A DNA stretch of 64,000 bases, from positions 4,340,001 to 4,404,000 of the forward strand of contig NZ_CP036348.1 in NCBI RefSeq assembly GCF_007753095.1, read 5' to 3'. The stretch is from Rosistilla carotiformis. Its GTDB lineage: Bacteria; Planctomycetota; Planctomycetia; Pirellulales; Pirellulaceae. Position numbers and translations under genes: made by a program. This document shows positions 57,759 through 64,000 of this stretch, in pieces; position 1 is the first letter of the stretch, and each line of letters starts with the position of its first letter. The notes under the pieces were generated by a model. The model was not told where the DNA came from. It saw only the letters and a list, made by a program, of their open reading frames with translations, and did no database searches.

Positions 57759-58484
57759 TTATTGCAGGATACAGTCGGCGACCAGCGGCAGGTGGTCCGA
57801 GGCGCGCCGAGCGATATCGGTTCGCGAGGCAAAGCCGTGGTCGATGCTCATGTTGCCGCGGAAGTAGACTCGGTCCAACGGTCGCATCGGCATGAAGGCG
57901 GGAAAGGTCTTGTGCAGTCCGGTCGCCGATTGGAAGCCGCCGGTGTCGAGGATCCCACGCCCCAAGTTGCCCCAGACATCGTTGAAGTCGCCCGCCAGCA
58001 GCACCGCCGTCTCCTGATGCGTGCGACGAACCAATTCGGTGGCAAGCAAGCGACGCAGTTGCATCTTGCGTTCAAAACCGGCTAGTCCCAGGTGGACGTT
58101 CAGCAGCAGAACCGTGCGGCTGTGCCCATCGATCTGCATTCGGCAGTGCGCCGCGAGCGCCCGCCGCTTCTTTTTCATCGGGATCGTCAAATCGATATCC
58201 TGGTGATCGGTCAACGGAAAACGACTCAAGATCGCGTTCCCGTAATGACCGACTTTCAGTTTGACGTTGCGTTGGTAGACGTGGTGCTTCAGCCCCAACG
58301 CTTCCCCCAGCACTTCGACTTGCCGATCGTGTCGCGATCTCGGCACGCCGTCGTCGACTTCCTGCAGGAACAAGATATCGGGATTGCAGTGCCCGACCGC
58401 TTCCACGATCCGATTGGGATCATAGCGGCGATCGACTCCGCCGATGCCTTTGTGAATGTTGTAGGTCGTCAATCGAAATTGCAT
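57759..58484 (-). CDS. Endonuclease/exonuclease/phosphatase family protein, cytoplasmic
   Basis: 241 residues from ATG 58484 (MQFRLTTYNIHKGIGG); a longer frame adds 25 unrelated residues. EEP motifs: TYNIHKGIGG, LFLQEVDDG, LLNVHLGLAG, LAGDFNDVWG, ASDHLPLVADC. Similar to the YbhP/NIH-KGIG subgroup of EEP enzymes. No signal peptide. Distinct from the exported EEP protein at 53867. Reaction unknown; substrate may be a nucleic acid, phosphoinositide-like lipid or phosphoester. Confidence 0.82.
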   Translation of the reverse strand: MQFRLTTYNIHKGIGGVDRRYDPNRIVEAVGHCNPDILFLQEVDDGVPRSRHDRQVEVLGEALGLKHHVYQRNVKLKVGHYGNAILSRFPLTDHQDIDLTIPMKKKRRALAAHCRMQIDGHSRTVLLLNVHLGLAGFERKMQLRRLLATELVRRTHQETAVLLAGDFNDVWGNLGRGILDTGGFQSATGLHKTFPAFMPMRPLDRVYFRGNMSIDHGFASRTDIARRASDHLPLVADCILQ

Positions 58485-58852
58485 AAAACGAATCACTGCA
58501 AACGGCCAAGGGCTCCCTGCCAACTCATGCGAGCCATGGATCAATCGCGTTGACAGCACACTGTGCTGCCAAGTCTACTCCGGCAGTCCGCCGTTGGCGA
58601 CTCGTGGTAGTGCGTGGGTGCATGGTGGAAATCGGCGAGAGATTGGCGGGGAGTTCGCAAACGGCGTCGCGAGACCAGGGGAAGCCGCGCGACCGCTTTG
58701 GTTTCCACCACGGCGGCAAAATTTGGCTCTTTTGTCGCGTCTGCGAGCAAACGTTTGGAAATTTTTACGTTATCATGGATGCAAACCGTCAGACAATTAG
58801 ACAGTTTCCACCCTGCCCTTTTTCCTACCTTCGATATTTGGAACCCTACCTG
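58485..58852. other. Divergent intergenic region
   Basis: 368 bases between the cytoplasmic EEP gene (minus) and the Gfo/Idh/MocA gene (plus). Holds the TTGACA promoter-like site with a 15-base palindrome (58550-58579). A frame extension of the oxidoreductase into this region is not homologous. No gene. Confidence 0.5.
58550..58579 (+). promoter_or_regulatory. Possible promoter with palindromic operator
   Basis: TTGACA (58550-58555), spacer of 18, TCTACT (58574-58579, four of six -10 matches). The palindrome CAGCACA-C-TGTGCTG (58554-58568) overlaps the -35 end and most of the spacer. It would give a leader of about 265 bases to the oxidoreductase at 58853, so assignment is weak. Confidence 0.3.
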
Positions 58853-60160
58853 ATGACAAAACGAACCTCATTGAATCGACGACGATTCGTGCAATTCTCC
58901 GGAGCTGCGGCGGCTGTGCTGTCGAGCGGCGTGTGGAGCGAATCGTCTGCAAAAGAGTCGACCTCGGCAAACAACAAGCTGAAGATCTTGTGCGTCGGAA
59001 CTGCCAACCGCGCCGCTGCCGACATCGATGGGGTCAAGGGCGAAGACATCGTAGGTTTGTGCGACATCGACAAGAACTACCTCGATCGCGCCGCCGCTCA
59101 GTTCAAAGGTGCCAAGCTGTACAGCGATTATCGCGAGATGATCGACAAGGAAGCGGCCAACGCCGACGCGATCGTGATCGGCAACGCCGACCACAACCAC
59201 GCTCCCGCTTCGCTGCGAGCGATCAACGCGGGCCTGCACTGCTACTGCGAAAAACCACTGACCCACACCGTTACCGAAGCTCGCATCATCACCGAAGCGG
59301 CTCGAGCCAAAGGGGTCGCGACTCAGTTGGGAACTCAGATCCACGCCGGCGACAACTACCGCCGCGTGACCGAAATCGTCAAAGCTGGCATCCTGGGCGA
59401 TGTGACCGACGTCCACGTTTGGGTTGGTAAAGGCTGGGGCGGCGGCGAGCGACCCGAAGGTGGCGAACAACCGCCAGCGAGCCTCGATTGGGACCTGTGG
59501 TTGGGCCCAGCTCCCGAACGTCCTTATGTTGCTGGACGTTACCACCCTGCACAATGGCGACGTTGGTGGGACTTCGGCCAAGGAACCTTGGGCGACATGG
59601 CGTGCCACTACATGGATCTGCCGTTCTGGGCTTTGGATCTGAAACACCCAACCACGATCAGCGCCGAGGGCCCTGAGGTTCATCCGGAAACCTGCCCGCT
59701 GGGTTTGAAAGTCGAATACCAATTCGCCAAGCGTGGCGACTTGGCTCCTGTCAAACTGACTTGGTACGACGGCAACATGACGCCTCGCGAAGTTGCGGGG
59801 GAACGCGTTCCCGGCAGCGGCGTGATGTTTGTAGGAACCGAAGGCAAGATGTTCGCAAACTACGGCAGCTACAAGCTGTTCCCGAAAGAGAAGTTTGCCG
59901 GCTTCCAACCGCCCGAACAAACGATCCCCAATTCGATCGGTCACCACGCCGAATGGATCAAAGCGTGTAAAGAAGGTTCGCCGACGACCTGCAACTTCGA
60001 TTACTCCGGCGCACTGACCGAAACGGTTCTGTTGGGCAACGTTGCCTACCGCACCGGCAAGGAATTGCAATGGGATGCAGCGGCGCTGAAGGCGACCAAT
60101 TGCCCCGAAGCCGACAAGTATCTGAGCAAAGAATATCGCAAGGGCTGGGAAGTCAGCTAA
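58853..60160 (+). CDS. Gfo/Idh/MocA family oxidoreductase with Tat signal (second)
   Basis: 435 residues. Tat signal SLNRRRFVQFSGAAAAVLSS. Rossmann-like LCVGTANRAAADI (about 44-56); this lacks the usual GxGxxG pattern. EKP motif in YCEKPLTHTV. A WRRWWDFGQGTLGDMACHY block is shared with the homolog at 883. ATG 58853 is chosen; the longer frame is not homologous. The gene ends just before a strong terminator. Family common in planctomycetes; substrate unknown. Confidence 0.9.
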   Translation: MTKRTSLNRRRFVQFSGAAAAVLSSGVWSESSAKESTSANNKLKILCVGTANRAAADIDGVKGEDIVGLCDIDKNYLDRAAAQFKGAKLYSDYREMIDKEAANADAIVIGNADHNHAPASLRAINAGLHCYCEKPLTHTVTEARIITEAARAKGVATQLGTQIHAGDNYRRVTEIVKAGILGDVTDVHVWVGKGWGGGERPEGGEQPPASLDWDLWLGPAPERPYVAGRYHPAQWRRWWDFGQGTLGDMACHYMDLPFWALDLKHPTTISAEGPEVHPETCPLGLKVEYQFAKRGDLAPVKLTWYDGNMTPREVAGERVPGSGVMFVGTEGKMFANYGSYKLFPKEKFAGFQPPEQTIPNSIGHHAEWIKACKEGSPTTCNFDYSGALTETVLLGNVAYRTGKELQWDAAALKATNCPEADKYLSKEYRKGWEVS

Positions 60161-60201
60161 TCGATTGCGACTCAGATCCTAACGAACGGTAAAACCGACA
60201 G

Positions 60202-60238
60202 CGCCATCGAGTCTCACGATTCGATGGCGTTTTTTTTT
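60202..60238 (+). terminator. Rho-independent terminator of the oxidoreductase gene
   Basis: CGCCATCGA, ten-base loop, TCGATGGCG, then nine T. One of the clearest terminators in the window. Confidence 0.93.
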
Positions 60239-60296
60239 GTAGAGGAGCGTCGCCGCCGATTGCGGCAAGACAAATTGGCCAGTGATCGGAGCGGGC

Positions 60297-61787
60297 CTAA
60301 AAAAGAAACTGGCGTCGCAAACTGGCAAGTTCGTCCAACAGCGGTCGCGGCTTTCCAGCGGAATCGATCAGCCCCGCCCCAGGCATCGAATGCGGTTGTC
60401 GATCATCCCAACTTTCCCAGAAGACGCCGTGGACCATCTGTTTGGCCAACAACATCCGCGTCAGTCGGCTGGCATACGACAACTGCTCCGCCGCAGTCGA
60501 CTGGCCGTCGGGTCCCAATGCGATTGGCAGCGCGTTGCGCGGCGTGTTGGCTTCCGATTCGGCAATCGCGGGGACCGAGATCTGCGCCAACAAGGGCAAC
60601 CCCAACTGGGCCCAACGGTCGATCTGCTGGCTGACGTCCAGGATACTGCGGGGCAGCGTTCCTTCGGGCCAGTAATTCATCCGCATTTCCAAACCGATCC
60701 CAGCGATCCCAAGGTTCGATCGAACCAGTGCATCGACAAAGTGCAACGGCGAAATTCCATCGGGCGATTTACTCAGGTATTCGCCCCACGGTTGATCGAC
60801 GCTGATTAGGATCGGCGTGCGGTTGTCGTGGCGGCGAATCTCTTGGATCACCGCAACGGCCAATCGCATCACCTGCTCTTCATCCAACTTGATCGGTCCA
60901 GCGGTGTTTAGACCGGACACGGCATGCCACAGCTGCACCTTGCCGCGGTAGCGTTGGACGGCCGTCGCCACATATCGGCTAACCGTTTCCAACAGCCCTT
61001 CAAAATCTTCTTCCAACAAATAGATCCAGTGGGGCAATTGTTTCTGTTGGAAATCGAACAGTGGCCCGGCGCAGACCCGCAGTCCGTGCTGATGGCTCCA
61101 ATCGAACAACGGATCAAACGGCTCAAAGTCCAACTTGCCCATGTCGCTTTCGACAGCGGTCCAATTGGTGCGGATGGCGATCGTATTAAAAGCGTCGAGG
61201 TACGCTCGCTCCAACCCCGGAGCCATCGGCCCCGGCGGTGCAATGTAGGCTGCGGCCAAAGTACCCAACTGGCGTTCGTTATTTTTGCGGTACGCCAACG
61301 CTTGCGCGGCGTAGGTGTCGACCAACGCGTCGGAAGCTTGTTGCAGCGACGCCAACGAAGCGTCGGACAATTCGGCCGTCCGCGCACTCATCGGATAGCT
61401 CTGCGCAGCGTCTAAGAAACGCTCCATCCCCTCGGCCAGTCGCGCCTGATAAGCATCGGGCAAACGCATTCCGCTGCGCTGCCACATATCGGCTTGGCCG
61501 CGAATGTTGCTGCAAGCGCCACGGGCCAATTCCAGCGGCAAGAAATAGGGCGTCTCCCGCTGGCGCAAACTGCACGATTGCAACACGCGCGGCCCGGTGC
61601 CTTCGATGGGCCAGGGGATCGAGATTTTTCCCGATTCATCAATATTGCGTTGAATCAACAGTTGGTCATCTTTGCATGTGACCCTGCCGTACCAAGGAAT
61701 GCCTTCGATTCCAGAGATATACGCAGCTTCCCAATGGGGGACTGATGCCCGAAATGATTCGGGAACTTCAAAACGGAACAGACCCAT
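60297..61787 (-). CDS. GH10-like protein lacking the catalytic glutamates
   Basis: 496 residues, no obvious signal peptide. An N-terminal beta domain (about 1-90) precedes a TIM-barrel-like region of xylanase GH10 type: FNTIAIRTNWTAVESDMGKLDFEP (compare the family FNS.TPEN.MKW), HGLRVCAGPL, RYRGKVQLWHAV, GIGLEMRMNYWPEG, and GVFWESWDDR near the end. The acid/base position (VNE in active enzymes) reads VSG (about 290-292) and the nucleophile TELD reads AQISV (about 401-405). If alignments by eye are right the enzyme is inactive and may bind sugars instead. Family known in planctomycetes as hypothetical xylanase-like proteins. Confidence 0.7.
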   Translation of the reverse strand: MGLFRFEVPESFRASVPHWEAAYISGIEGIPWYGRVTCKDDQLLIQRNIDESGKISIPWPIEGTGPRVLQSCSLRQRETPYFLPLELARGACSNIRGQADMWQRSGMRLPDAYQARLAEGMERFLDAAQSYPMSARTAELSDASLASLQQASDALVDTYAAQALAYRKNNERQLGTLAAAYIAPPGPMAPGLERAYLDAFNTIAIRTNWTAVESDMGKLDFEPFDPLFDWSHQHGLRVCAGPLFDFQQKQLPHWIYLLEEDFEGLLETVSRYVATAVQRYRGKVQLWHAVSGLNTAGPIKLDEEQVMRLAVAVIQEIRRHDNRTPILISVDQPWGEYLSKSPDGISPLHFVDALVRSNLGIAGIGLEMRMNYWPEGTLPRSILDVSQQIDRWAQLGLPLLAQISVPAIAESEANTPRNALPIALGPDGQSTAAEQLSYASRLTRMLLAKQMVHGVFWESWDDRQPHSMPGAGLIDSAGKPRPLLDELASLRRQFLF

Positions 61788-61962
61788 CCGGTGCCTTGCG
61801 GTGATGATAACGAACAGAAGCGAAAGCGATTGCCATGCAAAATTTAACGCAATGGGAGCCTTTTTTCAATTCCGCCCCTGCACACTCTACTCGTGCAATC
61901 GGCCTCCCAAATGCTAGAATCAGCCCCACGCATCCCCTTCCAATGATACTAGGACGCTCACG

Positions 61963-62856
61963 TTGACCCGCCACGAAACCTTTGAATTTGATCCCAACGG
62001 CGCTTTGCTACGCACCCACCTGCCACTTCCGGGACAATCGGGTAAGGTCCGCGATGTGTACGACCTGGGCGAGCACTTGTTGATCGTCAGCACCGACCGA
62101 ATCAGTGCGTTTGACTGGATTTTGCCTAACGGAATCCCCAACAAAGGGAGCATCCTGACGGCGATGAGCCGGTTTTGGTTCGATTATTTACAGGTTCCCC
62201 ATCATCTGATCAGCTGTGATGTGCCGCAGCAGGTGATCGATCTTGGGATCGATCCCGCGGTTTTGCAAAGCCGCATCATGGTTGTTCGCAAAGCCCAAGT
62301 GGTTCCGTTCGAGTGCGTGATCCGTGGTTTTATCGAAGGATCGGGCTGGGCGGAATATCAGCAAAATGGTGCAATTTGTGGGATTCCGTTGCCTGCGGGC
62401 CTGCAACAATGCGATCGATTGCCCGAACCCATCTTTACTCCCGCAACCAAAGCGGAAACCGGACACGACGAGAATGTGTCGTCGGCCACCATGGCGTCAG
62501 CGATCGGCGAGGAACGGACCGAATTGCTGCGGCGGCTGAGTCTTCAGGTCTACACGGCGGCGGCCGATCATGCCGCTTCGCGTGGCATCTTGATCGCCGA
62601 TACGAAATTTGAGTGGGGCGTTGTTGGCGACGACGTGATCCTGATCGATGAAGTCCTGACGCCGGACAGCTCCCGTTTCTGGCCCAAATCGAGCTACGAA
62701 CCGGGGCACTCTCAACCTTCGTTCGACAAGCAATTTGTTCGCGAATGGCTTTCTCAGACCAGTTGGGATCGCAACAGTCCGCCCCCCACATTGCCAGCAG
62801 ATGTCGTCCGCCGCACGGGCGAAAAATATCAAGAAGCGCTGGATATTTTGACTTAA
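61963..62856 (+). CDS. purC: Phosphoribosylaminoimidazole-succinocarboxamide synthase
   Basis: 297 residues; step 7 of purine synthesis (CAIR, Asp and ATP to SAICAR). Yeast Ade1-like, longer than E. coli PurC (about 237). Motifs: GKVRDVYDLGEHLLIVSTDRISAFDW, PNKGSILTAMSRFWF, VVPFECVIRGFIEGSGW, IADTKFEWGVV, LIDEVLTPDSSRFWP. TTG start at 61963, with AGGA eight bases upstream. No other pur genes adjacent apart from purU some 6 kb away on the other strand. Confidence 0.97.
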   Translation: MTRHETFEFDPNGALLRTHLPLPGQSGKVRDVYDLGEHLLIVSTDRISAFDWILPNGIPNKGSILTAMSRFWFDYLQVPHHLISCDVPQQVIDLGIDPAVLQSRIMVVRKAQVVPFECVIRGFIEGSGWAEYQQNGAICGIPLPAGLQQCDRLPEPIFTPATKAETGHDENVSSATMASAIGEERTELLRRLSLQVYTAAADHAASRGILIADTKFEWGVVGDDVILIDEVLTPDSSRFWPKSSYEPGHSQPSFDKQFVREWLSQTSWDRNSPPPTLPADVVRRTGEKYQEALDILT

Positions 62857-63012
62857 CGGCCGCCCCCCGATTGCTCTAACGGGAATGCGACGTTTGACCA
62901 CGGCAGAGCTCCCTGCTGGGATGCTTTACGGCATTCGAGGAGCCGATTAGGATGGTCGGCGTGAGGAGCGGGCCTATCCATTTGGTTCGTTTTATAAAAC
63001 GTCTGGACTGTT

Positions 63013-63645
63013 TTGGTCGCAAATTCCCTAGCACGCCTGCGCGAACGCTTTCGCTGGAAACACGTCGTCAGCATGATTCTGCTGATCGCGGTTTCGTGCA
63101 ATATCGTGGGAATTCCCGTCTTCGCTCCCTCTGCCCCCAAGCAGGGGCGTTTTCCATGCGAGCACTGCTCCTGCGGCTGTGCGACGGCCGATTACTGCTG
63201 GGACAAATGCTGTTGTCATTCGGACGTCGAAAAATTGGCATGGGCTGCCAAAAATGACGTCTCCCCGCCGCAGTTCCTGCTGGAACGTGTGGCCCAGCAA
63301 TTTCGGACGGCGACGAACACCAACCCTCTGGTGGCCGAAGCGACATCGGCGCCGAAGAGTTGCTGTTGCAGCAACAAAGCATCCCTCTGTTCGACAGTGG
63401 AACCGCAATCCGATCTCGAATCGACAGCGACGTCCGCCGAAGAACCTCAGCTGCGCGTCGTTCGATTGGAAGATGCCGCCAAATGTCGGGGCGTCGAAAT
63501 GTTCTGGTCGGTGTTGTCCAGTGTCGTCGTCTCATGGCCAACCCCCGTGCTGAAACGCTTCGACCCGCCACTGCTGTACACCCTGCGTCTGGTCGATGAC
63601 CGAGCCATTTCGGTCTTCTCTTGCCCCGATCCGCCGGCGCCCTAG
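63013..63645 (+). CDS. Exported Cys-rich protein, second of this kind
   Basis: 210 residues from TTG 63013 (basic start, then VVSMILLIAVSCNIVGIPVFA as signal); ATG 63073 is the alternative. Cys-dense mature start CEHCSCGCATADYCWDKCCCH (about 50-70) and SCCCS (about 117-121), enough for several metal sites. No heme pattern. The C-terminal part has VLSSVVVSWPTPVLKRFDPPLL and an unremarkable tail. Same plan as the protein at 35881 (signal, then Cys cluster, then Pro-rich part) though sequences differ. Proteins of this kind often precede metal-efflux genes in planctomycetes; the downstream genes are outside the window. Confidence 0.62.
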   Translation: MVANSLARLRERFRWKHVVSMILLIAVSCNIVGIPVFAPSAPKQGRFPCEHCSCGCATADYCWDKCCCHSDVEKLAWAAKNDVSPPQFLLERVAQQFRTATNTNPLVAEATSAPKSCCCSNKASLCSTVEPQSDLESTATSAEEPQLRVVRLEDAAKCRGVEMFWSVLSSVVVSWPTPVLKRFDPPLLYTLRLVDDRAISVFSCPDPPAP

Positions 63646-64000
63646 ATCGACAGCGGGCACGTCTTGCAATCCAACCGTATCGGCTAGCCGTGATTTCACG
63701 GTAAGCGGATGTTCGTCTGGATCGTCTGCGTGCCCCGACCAACGGCGGCATCTCCCTTCCCGTGCATAGCCCAACACGTTCGCAATCCGAACGATCGAGC
63801 TATCGGCGAGCAGGCGGGTCTGTCGTTGCCTCCGATCTCCCCCTCGCGTTGCAACCGCGTTCGAACGACCGAGCTTGTCGTGCGGACGTTGGCTTTGCAG
63901 AACTGCCAGTCTGTACACGCAGCTGGATCAAATGTTTGCAAACGCTCCTGCGCGGTGATTCCCCAGGACACCCTCCAAAATTTGAAACAGAACCAAGACG
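63646..64000. other. End of window, no gene seen
   Basis: 355 bases. Palindrome CCGTGA-TT-TCACGG at 63688-63701 could be an operator for the next gene beyond the window. Open frames here are short and lack features. Confidence 0.4.

Noticed and set aside
63532-63918. Open frame of 128 codons on the minus strand at the window end
   Set aside because: Antisense to the Cys-rich gene for part of its length, without features of a real protein.

Overview
The window looks like chromosomal DNA of a GC-rich planctomycete, most likely family Pirellulaceae (Rhodopirellula, Rosistilla or Roseimaritima-like). The support is the protein mix: a paired DUF1549/DUF1553 cytochrome protein and DUF1501 protein, a DUF1559 pseudopilin with an H-X9-DG motif, Tat-exported Gfo/Idh/MocA oxidoreductases, a sulfatase, ceramidase-like hydrolases, and a PabA-DUF447 pair. 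I saw no tRNA, rRNA, CRISPR array, phage or insertion sequence. The species cannot be named from this window.

Layout. 1-2.2 kb: the 3' end of a sulfatase and a Tat-exported oxidoreductase. 2.3-8.4 kb: an oversized FliD and a giant flagellin (minus strand) separated by a terminator. 9.1-10.3 kb: an overlapping pabA and DUF447 pair. 10.5-16.3 kb: a cytochrome oxidase operon (CoxB with cytochrome c, fused CoxI-III, small membrane protein, CtaG, triheme cytochrome c) behind a consensus-like sigma-54 promoter. 16.5-17.7 kb: an AI-2E family permease. 17.7-22.5 kb: a minus-strand sugar-acid operon (galactonate dehydratase-like enzyme, ceramidase-like hydrolase, DapA-like aldolase, MFS carrier), divergent from a GntR regulator with two winged-helix domains; the gap between them holds FadR-type palindromes. 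23.5-30.2 kb: PSD1/DUF1501 pair, DUF1559 pseudopilin, small lipoprotein. 30.4-33.2 kb: an Asp-box exported protein and a second ceramidase-like hydrolase. 33.3-34.3 kb: a non-coding tandem array of about 235-bp units carrying conserved hairpins. 34.4-35.6 kb: flavohemoglobin Hmp with a palindrome between its -35 and -10 boxes. 35.9-41.6 kb: a six-gene plus-strand cluster (Cys-rich exported protein, FtsX-like permease, Cys-bearing lipoprotein, HlyD-like adaptor, MacB-like ATPase, second FtsX-like permease), the best candidate here for an uncharacterised export system. 42.7-51 kb: transketolase, acyltransferase, flippase and carB. 51-64 kb: a fused TRAP permease, an S4 RNA-binding protein, two EEP-family hydrolases, PurU, a YkgJ-like Cys-cluster protein, an ExbD-like coiled-coil protein, another Gfo/Idh/MocA oxidoreductase, a GH10-like protein without the catalytic glutamates, PurC and a second Cys-rich exported protein.

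Working together. CoxB to the triheme cytochrome should form one terminal oxidase unit with its assembly factor. The sugar-acid genes read as import, dehydration and aldol cleavage under one GntR repressor. PabA-DUF447 suggests pterin (folate or tetrahydromethanopterin) synthesis. Starts were moved from the longest possible ORF wherever family N-termini or Shine-Dalgarno sites favoured a later codon; these choices are stated per gene. All homology calls were made by eye, without database searches.
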